Notes: a model not told the origin generated them from the letters alone. Positions 10,732-19,639 are shown, numbered from the stretch's first letter. The stretch: DNA of 41,265 bases from SBAX01 sp043806315 (GCA_043806315.1 JAZDHF010000019.1:1-41265); one strand, 5' to 3'. Translations and numbers: made by a program.

Positions 10732-12639
10732 TCAACGAGCGGATTCTTTGCGGGAGGCGATTCGTTCCTGGGCGGCGTCGAGGATCAGTTCCAACAGTTC
10801 GGCGTAGCGTAGGCCGGCGAAGGTGGCCATGAAGTTCAGCTTGCCGTCCCAGCACCAGCCGGGGTTGGGGTTGACCTCCAGCAGCTTGATCTCCCCGTCG
10901 GCGTCGGTGCGGAAGTCGAAACGGGCGTAGTCGCGGCAGTCCAGGCGCTCGAAGAGCTTGTTGGAGTAGTCGAACAAGCGGCGGCGGACCTCCTCGTCGA
11001 TGCGGGCCTCGTGGTACTTGATCTGCGTCCAGTAGGGCGAGTCGGGAATCCACTTGGACTCGTAGCCGAGGATGGGCGGCAAACCGGGGTCGAGGCCGGT
11101 GTAGTCCACCTCCAGAGGCGGGAGGTTGCGGAAGGTGAGGCCGGGGTTGCCGACGATGGCCACGCCGTACTCCGGGCCGGTGAGGAACTCCTGGATCAAC
11201 ACCGATCGGCCGGGGAGCTCCAGGCGAAGTTGCTCAAGGTAACTGAGGAGCTCTTCGGGCGAGCGGACGACGGAGTCTTGGCGGATGCCGATGCTGCTGT
11301 CGCCGTAGTTGGGCTTGACCAGAGCGGGGAAGGCCGACGGCAAGGTGGCGGCCTGATCGTCCGGGTCGTAGTAGGTTTCCAGCGGGACGGGAACGTCCAA
11401 CGCCGCGGCGATGGCGCGGACCAGGGATTTGTTGTAACACAACCCCAGGCAGGTCGGACCGGCGCCGGTGTAGGGAATGCGGAGCATTTCCAGGATGGCC
11501 GGGAGGTGCAGCTCCATGAAGGCGTCGTTGTAGAAGCCCTCGTCGCAGAGGTTGAGGACCATCTGCGGCGGGTTGGCCCGGAACTCCGTCACCAACGAGG
11601 CGTGGTTGTCGAGGTAGCGGAACTGGTAGCCGGGCAGCTCGGCGAGGGCCTCCTTGAGCCGGCGGATCGTCTCGATGTCCTCCTCGTTGAACTGACCGTT
11701 GCGCTTGACCGCGTCGGGCAGACGCGGATCGCCGAGGACCACGGTGACCTTGGGGAAAACCGGCTCCTTCTTCCGCGGGACGGCGATCCGGCGCGGGGCC
11801 TCCGCGGTGAGAAACACCCGATGGGCGAGCATCCCCAGGTCCTGCATGCGGTCGGAGTCGGTGGCCACCCCCTCGTGCATTCGGATCGCGGTGAAGCCCA
11901 CGCGCTCGAGCATCTGCGAGATTTCGCTGCGGGTGTAGAGCCGTTCGGCGTAGAACTGGTCGGCGATGACGCCCTTCTCGGCGTGAACGACGACTTCACG
12001 CGAGACCAGGCGGACGCTGTCGGAGGCCAGCGATCGTTCGCGGCAGACGAAGTGGTTCTGGTCGATCCACTCCCACGACCGCCGCTCGAAGTTGGAGCGG
12101 AGCCACTCCCCGTCGGCGAGGTCCATGGCCAGGATTCCGCCGGTTCGCAGGACGCGCTGCGCGCCGAGCAGCACGGCCAGATCATCCTCCTCGCGGTCGA
12201 AATAGCCGAAGGAGTTGCCCAGCAAGGCCACGCAGTGGAACGATTCCTCCGGGAATCGAAACCTCCGTGCGTCGCCCTCGTGGAAGGAGACCGATAATCC
12301 TTCCGTCTTGGCGCGCTTGCGGGCCAGGCGGATCAGGTAGCGGGAGCGGTCGAAACCGGTGATCTGCTTGAAGCCGCGGCGGGCGAGCTCCAGGCAATGC
12401 CGCCCCTGGCCGCAGCAGAGGTCGAGGATGCGGTCGTTGGGTTCCAGCCCGGCGGCGCGGATCAAGAGGTCCACGTCGCGGGCTGTGTTTCGATCGTTCT
12501 CAACGACATCCCCGTCCGTCTTCAGGTAGATGGAGTTGAAAAGCGTTCGCCACCAATCCGAGGGGAGGTGGCGTTCGAGGTCCGGGATGGGTCCAACCGT
12601 TTTCGGGACGGCCCCGGCGGTCACCGCCGTCTTGGCCAT
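10732..12639 (-). CDS. SAM-methyltransferase / D-Ala-D-Ala ligase-like fusion
   Basis: 635 residues carrying two enzymes in one chain. Residues about 30-280 form a class I methyltransferase with motif I ILDLCCGQGRHCLELARRGF at 71-90 and a DLADGEW acid loop. Residues about 297-635 form a D-alanine-D-alanine ligase-type ATP-grasp enzyme. It has an N-terminal VTVVLGDPR strand, a glycine-rich VKPNYGDSSIGI nucleotide loop, the IQEF hinge, and LLEVNPNPGW with the Mg-binding Glu588 and Asn590. The frame is open 75 codons further upstream, but the ATG at 12639 has GGAGAGA just before it and begins the recognisable protein. The substrate is unknown: it may make a modified dipeptide or act on peptidoglycan precursors. 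No cell-wall genes adjoin it. Confidence 0.8.
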   Translation of the reverse strand: MAKTAVTAGAVPKTVGPIPDLERHLPSDWWRTLFNSIYLKTDGDVVENDRNTARDVDLLIRAAGLEPNDRILDLCCGQGRHCLELARRGFKQITGFDRSRYLIRLARKRAKTEGLSVSFHEGDARRFRFPEESFHCVALLGNSFGYFDREEDDLAVLLGAQRVLRTGGILAMDLADGEWLRSNFERRSWEWIDQNHFVCRERSLASDSVRLVSREVVVHAEKGVIADQFYAERLYTRSEISQMLERVGFTAIRMHEGVATDSDRMQDLGMLAHRVFLTAEAPRRIAVPRKKEPVFPKVTVVLGDPRLPDAVKRNGQFNEEDIETIRRLKEALAELPGYQFRYLDNHASLVTEFRANPPQMVLNLCDEGFYNDAFMELHLPAILEMLRIPYTGAGPTCLGLCYNKSLVRAIAAALDVPVPLETYYDPDDQAATLPSAFPALVKPNYGDSSIGIRQDSVVRSPEELLSYLEQLRLELPGRSVLIQEFLTGPEYGVAIVGNPGLTFRNLPPLEVDYTGLDPGLPPILGYESKWIPDSPYWTQIKYHEARIDEEVRRRLFDYSNKLFERLDCRDYARFDFRTDADGEIKLLEVNPNPGWCWDGKLNFMATFAGLRYAELLELILDAAQERIASRKESAR

Positions 12640-13113
12640 TTTGGTTCTCTCCGCGTCGCGCCAGCCGGGCGACGCCTTCGCCCTCCGTGCCGGCCGTTCA
12701 ATAGTATACCTTGTATGACGCTCGCGCCGGGATTCAAGGGCGCGCCGAGAAATTTTTTTTGAGCGGCGGGCGGCGCATTGGCGACGACGGCGGTTACCAG
12801 GGAATGACGATCCTCCGGCCCGGCGCCGTCGACGAATCGGACGGCTCGGGGGGAGAAGGCACACCGAGGGGAGGCGTCGACGCGGCTACGCGGCGTCGGC
12901 GCTTTCCGGACGACCGCCTCCATCGCCTCCAGGCGCGCCCTCAGGTCGGCGTTGTCGGGCCGCAGCGCGTGGCGTCCCGCCGCGAGGGTACGCTGCACGT
13001 CCCATGGGCGTCACCTCCTCCCGCTGGGTGGAGGTAAACCACATCCCGGTTCTCGCACGCCTCGGTGCTCAGCGTCGGCGGCGTCGAGCGCATGCCCATT
13101 CGGGGTATTGAGT
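12640..13113. other. Gap with a possible -10 site and no convincing gene
   Basis: On the minus strand TATACT (12703-12708) lies about 64 bases before the fusion-gene start, but I cannot place a good -35. An eight-base T-run (12752-12759) is preceded only by a weak stem and no + strand gene ends here. At 12998 a minus GTG opens a frame reading ALRPDNADLRARLEAMEAVV, which looks slightly protein-like but has no recognisable family and loses character after about 35 residues. GAGGAGGTGA at 13011-13020 (minus) resembles a Shine-Dalgarno. Nothing else is evident. Confidence 0.4.
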
Positions 13114-14916
13114 CTACTCATCCCCTTCCCTGATGGGAGGAATCGGTTTTGCCCCGCGAGCCTCGTTTGCGGCCGCCCGCTGCGCCCGTATGGTCTCTTC
13201 CAGCTCTTTCTGAAGAGCGTCAAACTTGACCCGCATCTCACTCAGTTCGCTCTGCAAGCGTACCTGATTCGCCGCGATGGATTCCTCTCGTTCCAGAGCG
13301 ATTTCAAGCTCCGTTCGACCCGCGCGCACCGGTGCCGCGCTTTCGCCTGGCGCGGCGGGATCGATGGTCGCCGCAGTGGAGGTTGCACTTAGCGCCGTGC
13401 TCGTAACCGTGCCGTATGCCGTGGCGAAGTAGATGAGCGTAAGCTGGGAATCGAAAGCCGTCGCTACGGCCAACGTCGCACTTGACTGCTCGCCGAGCAA
13501 GTAGAACGTGTGGGCGCCGGCGGAAACGACGAACAAACCGTGCGGACTGACGGCTTTCTCATAGGTTCCGGACGGCATGGCCGAATTCACCATAGTTAAA
13601 AGATCCTGGTTCACGGGCAGCGCTGTGGAAGAGTCCGAGACGCCGATGTTGTACCTATCGCTTGTACCGATGGTATGGAAGATCTCGAACTGGGTCGTCC
13701 CTAACACAAGGACGTACCCCGCCGCCGGAACGGTGATGGTGCGCGACAGAATGATGGCGAGCGCGGTACTGGCGATGGCCACACCATCGCTGTTGGCGTT
13801 GCTTGCCACGCCCGGCTCGTCCAAGCACTCGGCGGCCGCGATGGCGCTGGTCGGTAACTCAACCGAGGCGTTCCCGCTGTCGGCCATGTCGAAAACCGCG
13901 GAGCGTGTTGACCCACTGATGGTCACTCGCGGTTCATTGGCGCCGGTGTTCCCGTCCACGGTAAAGCCTTGACTGGTCGTTGAGCGGTAGATGTATGCGA
14001 ACCCGCCCGTCCCGGCGGCGTCGGCCTCGAAACCGGAGTGAAACGCTCCGGTCTCGTCGAACAAATCGACGTAGCCGCCCGAGGACGCCCCGCGTGCCCG
14101 AATCTGCGGGTCTGTGGACGCGGAGTGAAAGACCCGGAGTTCGCCGTCGTTGAAACCGTTCGCGCCGACGTCCACTCGGCCGTCGAAGAGGGCTGCGGAA
14201 CCCGTGCCCGCAGTGGCAGCGAAGAGCGCCGGATCCGGGTTCGCGGCGTTGGTGATGTTGACGTTGGCAGCGCGACCGGTGGCGCCCTGTGATTGCGCGA
14301 CCAGCGCATGGGCGCCGCCGGCCGAGATGGCCGAGACGCCCTCCGCGGTGGCCGTCGATCCCTGACCCCAAAGTGCCGCGTCGCCCGCTGAGTCCGCACG
14401 GATGGCCGACAAGCCTCCCGCGCCGCCGCGCGTCACCTGCAAGACCCGCCCGGTACCGTTGTTGGTGAACTGGACGACACTGCCGTTCGTGTCGAGCTGC
14501 TCAACCAAAGGCAAGCGCACCGCCTGCGCGTAGGGCGTGGCTTGCAGCTCCTGCCGGGGAGCGAGCGTGGTGTAGGCTCCGCCAGCGCAGTTGCCGGGCG
14601 TGGCGTCGGCGCGCGCCTCGATTTCCAGGAAGCGCCGGTCGCCGTTGAATTGCGCCCCGAAGTCCAGGGGCACGGCGAAAAGCCCGTTGGTCACGCTCAC
14701 GCCGTCGAGGCAGACGGTCGGCCCGACTTGCGCGCCGACGACGGCGTCGAAGAGCCGGAAGCGCATGTCGTGCGGCCCGTCGGCCGGAGCGTCAGCGCTC
14801 CTGAGCTGCCCTTGATAGGTGAAGGCCGTTCCCACGGGTGCGGCGATGGAAACGCCACCGGCTCCCCAAAGGAACACACATACGCAAAACGGTGACAAAC
14901 GACAAGCTAATGACAT
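13114..14916 (-). CDS. Large secreted repeat-type protein with C-terminal coiled coil
   Basis: About 600 residues, function unknown. The start at 14916 is supported by GAGGAGAT five bases upstream; the open frame extends 25 codons further without support. The signal peptide covers residues 1-25, ending near VSIAAPVG. The mature N-terminus GTAFTYQGQL, then a GxxDMRFRLFDA string and LAPRQELQATPYA, match a family of planctomycete surface proteins, and the gene at 40337 carries the same module. The middle is Ala/Gly/Thr-rich, as in beta-helical or tail-fibre-like proteins. Residues about 535-590 (ELEIALEREESIAANQVRLQ and on) form a coiled coil, so an oligomeric extracellular fibre is plausible. 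I cannot name a partner. Confidence 0.75.
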   Translation of the reverse strand: MSLACRLSPFCVCVFLWGAGGVSIAAPVGTAFTYQGQLRSADAPADGPHDMRFRLFDAVVGAQVGPTVCLDGVSVTNGLFAVPLDFGAQFNGDRRFLEIEARADATPGNCAGGAYTTLAPRQELQATPYAQAVRLPLVEQLDTNGSVVQFTNNGTGRVLQVTRGGAGGLSAIRADSAGDAALWGQGSTATAEGVSAISAGGAHALVAQSQGATGRAANVNITNAANPDPALFAATAGTGSAALFDGRVDVGANGFNDGELRVFHSASTDPQIRARGASSGGYVDLFDETGAFHSGFEADAAGTGGFAYIYRSTTSQGFTVDGNTGANEPRVTISGSTRSAVFDMADSGNASVELPTSAIAAAECLDEPGVASNANSDGVAIASTALAIILSRTITVPAAGYVLVLGTTQFEIFHTIGTSDRYNIGVSDSSTALPVNQDLLTMVNSAMPSGTYEKAVSPHGLFVVSAGAHTFYLLGEQSSATLAVATAFDSQLTLIYFATAYGTVTSTALSATSTAATIDPAAPGESAAPVRAGRTELEIALEREESIAANQVRLQSELSEMRVKFDALQKELEETIRAQRAAANEARGAKPIPPIREGDE

Positions 14917-15086
14917 ACTAATCTCCTCGTTCCTGCGTGCAGAAAGTTCTGAAATCCCTCCTCCGTCCAGCGACCTGGTCGCTTTCCCCAAGGCGACCCA
15001 TTATAACGGCTCTTCGCCGCGACGGCAATGGCCCACGCGACCGGGGGCGACGGCACAACCCGCGTCGCCATCCTCGAAAGGCGTGA

Positions 15087-15422
15087 ATTATGGGCCGCCA
15101 GGGCGCGGCTCAGTTCTGCCCGCACATCCCGCCCCACTCGTTCCCTGGGCAGGCCCTGGTGTGCGCCCCCTCTCGCCATGCGGGCATCCGCGCCGGCGAG
15201 ATCGGCAGCCTCATGTTCGGCGGCGGCGGGCATGTACCCGGCCTGGAACTGGTCCGGTTGGCCATCCCCCACCGCGTCTGAACCCAGAGCCATATTGATT
15301 ATGTGATCGAGGCGGTCTTGGAAGTGTTTGAGAAACGCGATACATTGCTGCCGCTCAAGATCGTCGAGGCCTCGCCCCAGCTTCGACACTTTACGGCCCG
15401 CTTGGCCGAGGCCGGCTCTTGA
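15087..15422 (+). pseudogene. tnaA: Tryptophanase (tnaA) C-terminal relic
   Basis: One reading frame carries, in order, the last roughly 110 residues of the tryptophanase/tyrosine phenol-lyase family: HIPPHSFPGQALV, AGIRAGEIGSLMFG, ELVRLAIPHRV, then a TGA at 15279-15281, then TQSHIDYVIEAV and LRHFTARLAEAG with a natural stop at 15422. In family members the stop position is normally Tyr or a similar residue (…YTQ-H…), so this is a nonsense change. The frame is otherwise kept across the TGA. Upstream of 15087 I cannot follow the protein, and the PLP-binding region is absent. It is therefore a 5'-truncated, decayed gene. The GGGG stretch inside the DPKTG-like loop also looks shortened. Confidence 0.8.
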
Positions 15423-15470
15423 GCGCTGGCGGCCAACGCTGCTGCATCCTTCGGTTGTGAGGACATCGAC

Positions 15471-16043
15471 GTGTCAGAGCCCTACAAGCCGCTCTCCGAA
15501 CAGCAACGCCGGGAGCTGTTGCGGTGGGCGCGGGAGAGCGCTCAACGAATCCTGACGCAGTCCGGCGGCGACGCAGCCGAGCCGCCGAGGATCGAAGGGC
15601 GGTTCGGTGGAGCCTTTGTGACCTTCTGGTCGGGTCGGGACCTTCGCGGTTGCGTCGGCACCTTCGCGTCCACGACCGATCTCGTCGCAACGATTGCGGA
15701 CGTGACTCGCTCGTCACTGGCCGATCCCCGGTTCGAGGGCGACCCGATTACGGCGGACGAGCTACCGGGCGTCGAGATCGAGGTTTCCATTCTCACCGAT
15801 CCACAACCGACATCAGACCCGTTGTCGCTCGTGCCGGGTACGCATGGGATCATCGTACGCCGAGGCGCACGAACGGGGTGTTTTCTGCCACTGGTGGCGT
15901 CGGAGCGGGGCTGGTCCGCCGCGGAGTTCCTGTCCAGGTGCTGTACCATGAAGGCAGGCTTGGACGCCGGCGCTTGGCGCGATCGTGAGACACAAGTTTT
16001 ATTATTCACGGCGGATGCGTTTCGCGAATCGGATTTCAGGTAG
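15471..16043 (+). CDS. amrA: AMMECR1-domain protein (AmmeMemoRadiSam protein A type)
   Basis: 190 residues, the usual length for the single-domain AMMECR1 family. The signature LRGCVGTF lies at residues 58-65. It is preceded by the GRFGGAFVTFW strand and followed by the acidic SSLADPRF and VEIEVSIL strings. Bacterial relatives form the AmmeMemoRadiSam set with a MEMO1-like protein and a radical SAM protein, whose substrate is not established. Neither partner is in this window. It starts with GTG at 15471, with GAGGA eight bases upstream. It lies 48 bases after the tnaA relic and appears to be a single gene. The symbol follows the A-protein naming and is tentative. Confidence 0.88.
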   Translation: MSEPYKPLSEQQRRELLRWARESAQRILTQSGGDAAEPPRIEGRFGGAFVTFWSGRDLRGCVGTFASTTDLVATIADVTRSSLADPRFEGDPITADELPGVEIEVSILTDPQPTSDPLSLVPGTHGIIVRRGARTGCFLPLVASERGWSAAEFLSRCCTMKAGLDAGAWRDRETQVLLFTADAFRESDFR

Positions 16044-16680
16044 GCGGGACGCGCCGACGCATGATCCGGACCCGGAGCGCCGGCGACGGGCCGGCCCCGC
16101 GGTATGCGGGGCCTTCAGACCCCGCGCCAGCGCCTTGCTGTTACCCACATTTTTCTGGGGCGGATGCCCCTTGGGCGTCTAGAAACAGCGTCCGTGCCGG
16201 AGGCACGGCATGAAAATAGCCCAGCGATTCATCGCTGGGGATGTACGGCGGAGAACGGTCCGAGTCCCGGAGGGACGACAGGGCGGCACTCAGCCGTCCC
16301 TCCGGGACTTCGTTGCCTGGGCCTCGTGTTCCCAGCGTTGAAACGCTGGGCTATTGTCAATCGTCCCTCCGGGACGAGCTTCGCTGGCATTCCGAAAGGC
16401 GCTCTATTTGTGGGTAACAGCAAGGCTGGCGCTTGGGGTTCGGACGAACGCGCCCGTACCCCGCCAAGAGTATCGCGCACCCCCCTCAAGGATGCGAAGA
16501 ATGTCACAGGCGTGTTTCAGCGTGTCGCCGAGGTCGCGTTCCCGGAAAATCCAAGTTGGACGCGAACCGGGATGACATGAACTTGAGGTCGTCGTTGCAC
16601 GAGACAAGACGCAAGAAGTTGTCAAACCGGCTTCAAGAAGAGGCCCGCGAAAAAGAGCCGAAAAATTTTGGAAAAAGTGG
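16044..16680. other. Long repeat-filled gap before coaE
   Basis: No gene is supported. The gap contains an 8-bp stem GGCCCCGC/GCGGGGCC at 16093-16113 and the 309-bp inverted-repeat element described separately. The rest is G/C-rich filler up to an A/T-rich block (16655-16680) ahead of a promoter. Confidence 0.6.
16124..16432. mobile_element. MITE-like element with ~24-bp inverted ends
   Basis: The ends at 16124-16150 and 16409-16432 are inverted copies that share CTTGCTGTTACCCACA and GCGCCAGC with a two-base indel between them. Nested inside are two inverted AATAGCCCAGCG/CGCTGGGCTATT arms (about 16217 and 16340) and CGTCCCTCCGGGAC palindromes. There is no room for a transposase. The right end abuts the dispersed GCGCTTGGGGTTCGGA string. 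I read it as a non-autonomous, hairpin-forming dispersed element. I could not define a target duplication. Confidence 0.65.
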
Positions 16681-16709
16681 GTGACAAGCCCTTGCGGGCC
16701 GTGTATACT
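16681..16709 (+). promoter_or_regulatory. Sigma-70-type promoter ahead of coaE-rho
   Basis: GTGACA (16681-16686) and TATACT (16704-16709) are 17 bases apart, and an A/T-rich block with AAAAATTTT lies just upstream, like an UP element. Transcription would start near 16716, leaving a leader of about 235 bases before the coaE GTG. I see no named riboswitch in that leader. Confidence 0.65.
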
Positions 16710-16951
16710 ACGGGCGGTTCTGCGGGATTGAACCCCCTGTTGCAGTCTGCCCCGTCGCCGTATACGCTCCGTGTGTGATCGTGTTTGGCGGGTTTCGAGA
16801 GGCCAGATACTTCCAGGTCGAGTAGCCACGGACGGTGACGTCGGGGTGCTCTCACGGGACGATCGTAGCGACGGGCGGCGCTGCTCGCGGATACGGGCAA
16901 GGATTTTGGAAGCCCGGCGAAGCGCCGTTTGGGCCAATCCTGGAGCGAGCG

Positions 16952-17611
16952 GTGAGCGATTCAACTCGCGGCTCGAAAACGTTGACGCGAGTCCGCGCCA
17001 AACGCAGCAAGCCGATCATCGGTTTGACGGGCGGGATCGGGGCGGGGAAATCCTCCGTTGCTCGCATCCTCCAGTCGCTCGGCGCGGCTGTGATCGACTC
17101 GGACCGCATCGCTCACGAGGAGCTCGCGGCGCCGGAGGTGATCGCGACGCTGCGGGCCTGGTGGGGTGACGAGGTCTGTCCCTCCTCGAACGGGGTGGAC
17201 CGCAAGGCCCTGGCGACGATCGTGTTTAACGATCCGGCGGAGCTGGATCGATTGGAGAAGTTGCTGTACCCCCGTATCCATCGCCGCCGCGAGCAACTTG
17301 TGGCGGGGTATCAAGCGGATCCCGCCGTGCGGGCGATTGTCCTGGACGCCCCGAAGCTGTATGAGGCGGGCTTAGGGGACTACTGCGACGCGGTGATCTT
17401 CGTGGAGGCCGACTGGTCGGTTCGTGTCCGACGGGTAGCGGCCTCCCGCGGATGGACGGAGGACGAGTTGAGGCGGAGGGAAAACCTCCAGAATTTACTG
17501 GACACGAAGAGGGCGAATGCCGATCATGTGGTGATCAACCATGCCAATCTGGATCAGTTGCGAACCGAGGTAGAGCGAGTTTTTGCCTCGGTGCTCGCCG
17601 CCGACGCCTGA
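16952..17611 (+). CDS. coaE: Dephospho-CoA kinase
   Basis: Last step of coenzyme A synthesis: ATP-dependent phosphorylation of dephospho-CoA. With the GTG start at 16952 the protein is 219 residues, close to the family norm of about 200. The longer open frame to 16835 adds 39 residues of no family character. GGAGCGAG just upstream supports the GTG. The P-loop GLTGGIGAGKS is clear, followed by VIDSDRIAHE, VLDAPKLYEAGL and the lid/RENLQNLLDTKRANADHVV region, where the family usually has R-x-xxQ. It precedes rho by 117 bases on the same strand and the two may share a transcript. Confidence 0.93.
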   Translation: MSDSTRGSKTLTRVRAKRSKPIIGLTGGIGAGKSSVARILQSLGAAVIDSDRIAHEELAAPEVIATLRAWWGDEVCPSSNGVDRKALATIVFNDPAELDRLEKLLYPRIHRRREQLVAGYQADPAVRAIVLDAPKLYEAGLGDYCDAVIFVEADWSVRVRRVAASRGWTEDELRRRENLQNLLDTKRANADHVVINHANLDQLRTEVERVFASVLAADA

Positions 17612-17728
17612 GCGCCCTGGAAAGCGGCTCGGCGAATCGAGAGACGCGGGCGGGCATCGAGAGTCCTATTCAAACAAACAAGCCAGTCGCCTGCGTTGAG
17701 GGCACGTCCCATTCAGGAGGATTGTTTC

Positions 17729-19216
17729 ATGGCGAAAGCCACCACCGGTAAGGTGCGTACGACCAAGAAGAGAACCACTGTTTCCACGGAGGAAGAGACC
17801 CCTATGTCACCATCGATTCCCGACGGCGAACCCGAAGTCGTAGAAGAAGTCGAAGCGCAGGTAACGCCGCCCCCGCCCCCACCATCGCGCTTTGAGATCG
17901 ACCCCTCGGCCGGCCCGATCGACGCCGAGACCCACGCGAAGTACGAGGAGATCAAGCGCGGCAACATCCACATCACCGAACTGCAGAAGATGAGCGTGCA
18001 GGAACTGCACGACGTGGCCAAGAAGGAGGGGCTGGACGAGTACACCGGCCTGAAAAAGCAGGACCTCATCTTCAAGATTCTCAAGGAGCGGATCAACCGC
18101 AACGGCCTGATGTACGGCGAGGGCGTGCTGGAGATCCTACCCGACGGGTTCGGGTTCCTTCGCAGCCCGGAGTACAACTACCTGCCCTGCCCCGATGACA
18201 TCTACATCAGCCCCTCGCAGATTCGTCGGTTCGGTCTGCGCACCGGGCACATCGTCGCGGGTCAGATTCGTCCGCCCAAGGAGTCGGAGCGCTACTTCGC
18301 CCTGCTCCGCGTCGAGGCCATCAACCTCGCAGACCCCAACGACGTCACCGAGAAGACCAACTTCGAGGACCTCACCGTCCTTCACCCCGACAAGCGGCTC
18401 TTCCTGGAGACGACGGCGGATGAAATGAACATGCGTATCGTCGATATGGTCACGCCCATCGGCAGGGGGCAGCGTATGCTCATCGTCGCCCCGCCGCGGA
18501 CGGGCAAGACCGTGCTCCTTCAAAAGATGGCCAACGCCATCGCCAAGAACCATCCCGATACTTACGTGTTCATTCTGCTCATCGACGAGCGACCGGAAGA
18601 GGTCACCGAGATGCAGCGGAACACGAAGGCCGAGGTGGTCAGCTCGACCTTCGACGAACCCGCCTCCCGCCACGTACAGGTCGCGGAAATGGTCGTGGAA
18701 AAGGCCAAACGCCTCGTCGAATACGGGCGCGATGTCGTCATCCTCCTCGACTCCATCACCCGACTGGCCCGGGCCTACAACACCGAGGTCCCGCACTCCG
18801 GCAAGATCCTCTCCGGCGGCGTGGACGCCAACGCGCTGCAAAAGCCCAAGCGCTTCTTCGGCGCCGCTCGAAACATGGAAGAGGGCGGGTCGCTGACCAT
18901 CATCGGCACGGCCCTGGTCGATACCGGGTCGAAGATGGACGAGGTCATTTTCGAGGAGTTCAAGGGCACGGGCAACAGCGAGTTGCACCTCGACCGCCGC
19001 CTGGTCGACAAGCGCGTCTGGCCGGCGATCGACGTGGCCGCCTCCGGTACGCGAAAGGAGGAACTGCTGCTCGATCCCAAGGAATTGGAGTTGGTCTATC
19101 GCCTGCGCCGCGTGCTCTCCGACATGAACGTCGTCGAGGCCATCGAATTGCTCCGCGCGCAACTCGGCAAGGTCCGCACCAACGCCGAGTTCCTGATGAC
19201 GATGAATCTGGCGTAG
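17729..19216 (+). CDS. rho: Transcription termination factor Rho
   Basis: Hexameric RNA helicase that ends transcription. The ATG at 17729 is set by AGGAGG eight bases upstream, giving 495 residues. Residues 1-70 are an extra Lys/Thr-, Glu- and Pro-rich segment (TPPPPPPSRFE) ahead of the Rho_N helices (ELQKMSVQELHDVAKKEGLD). The cold-shock-like RNA-binding domain follows (GVLEILPDGFGFLRSPEYNY). The ATPase has Walker A APPRTGKT at 254-261 and VVILLDSITRLARAYN as Walker B, with GGVDANALQKPKRFFGAARN after it. All key motifs are intact. N-terminal extensions of this kind are common in high-GC phyla. Confidence 0.96.
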   Translation: MAKATTGKVRTTKKRTTVSTEEETPMSPSIPDGEPEVVEEVEAQVTPPPPPPSRFEIDPSAGPIDAETHAKYEEIKRGNIHITELQKMSVQELHDVAKKEGLDEYTGLKKQDLIFKILKERINRNGLMYGEGVLEILPDGFGFLRSPEYNYLPCPDDIYISPSQIRRFGLRTGHIVAGQIRPPKESERYFALLRVEAINLADPNDVTEKTNFEDLTVLHPDKRLFLETTADEMNMRIVDMVTPIGRGQRMLIVAPPRTGKTVLLQKMANAIAKNHPDTYVFILLIDERPEEVTEMQRNTKAEVVSSTFDEPASRHVQVAEMVVEKAKRLVEYGRDVVILLDSITRLARAYNTEVPHSGKILSGGVDANALQKPKRFFGAARNMEEGGSLTIIGTALVDTGSKMDEVIFEEFKGTGNSELHLDRRLVDKRVWPAIDVAASGTRKEELLLDPKELELVYRLRRVLSDMNVVEAIELLRAQLGKVRTNAEFLMTMNLA

Positions 19217-19248
19217 TGTCCGAACCCGGAGCGCGAGCGACGGGCCGA

Positions 19249-19334
19249 CGATGAAGATCAAAGGTCGAAGTTCAAAGTTCGAAGAAGGGTTGGGTAAGAA
19301 CGCACCCCTTTTGCTCTTCGATCTTTGAACTTCG
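19249..19334. repeat. 86-bp MITE-like repeat, copy 1
   Basis: Differs from 19700-19785 at a single base (A/G in GGGTAAGAA versus GGGTAGGAA). It carries inverted CGAAGTTCAAAG / CTTTGAACTTCG arms, so it can fold as a hairpin. It begins 33 bases after the rho stop. The two copies bracket the antitoxin gene. Confidence 0.85.
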
Positions 19335-19423
19335 GACAGCGTTGGATGATCTTAACGTATCGACCAACTTTGATGATCCCGCGCCGGTTCCGCAGCGGAA
19401 GTGAGATTCTTGAGGTAGATCCT

Positions 19424-19639
19424 ATGGGTACGGTCCACGCGGTCTTTGAAAACGGTGTCTTTCGGCCGAGCGATCCCGTCGCACTGCCGGAGGGCTGCGA
19501 AGTGGAGTTTGACCCACGGATCGTCGGCCGTGCCAACGGGGACGGTGACTCGCTTCCGAATGTGTACGAAATCCTCCGCGGGCGATTCGACTCCGGCGAA
19601 CCGGATGTGTCCGCTCGTCACAATGAACATCAGCCGTGA
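19424..19639 (+). CDS. AF2212-like antitoxin (DUF104)
   Basis: 71 residues. The N-terminus VHAVFENGVFRPSDPVALPEG is the hallmark of the AF2212/DUF104 antitoxin family, which pairs with PIN-domain RNase toxins of VapC type. The tail (NVYEILRGRFDSGEPDVSARHNEHQP) is the toxin-binding type of extension. ATG 19424 is preceded by GAGGT at good distance; a longer frame from 19325 is repeat-adjacent and unsupported. Its stop overlaps a GTG (GTGA at 19636-19639) that opens the toxin frame, the normal arrangement for these pairs. The toxin is truncated, so the antitoxin is now an orphan here. Confidence 0.85.
   Translation: MGTVHAVFENGVFRPSDPVALPEGCEVEFDPRIVGRANGDGDSLPNVYEILRGRFDSGEPDVSARHNEHQP

Noticed and set aside
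10424..10807. 127-codon plus-strand ORF
   Set aside because: Almost entirely the translation of the 120-bp-period repeats.
11011..12297. 428-codon open frame on the plus strand
   Set aside because: Shadow of the methyltransferase/ligase fusion; Val/Gly/Asp-rich with no domain. The same reasoning removes 857-1885, 18137-19261, 25442-26605, 29155-30192 and 32847-33959.
12716..12760. Eight-base T-run as an intrinsic terminator
   Set aside because: The nearest stem is weak and separated from the T-run, and no plus-strand gene ends there.
15279..15281. In-frame TGA in the tnaA relic as another selenocysteine codon
   Set aside because: The position is Tyr or similar in tryptophanases, not a redox Cys; the gene is truncated and no hairpin stands out. 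A nonsense mutation is the better reading.
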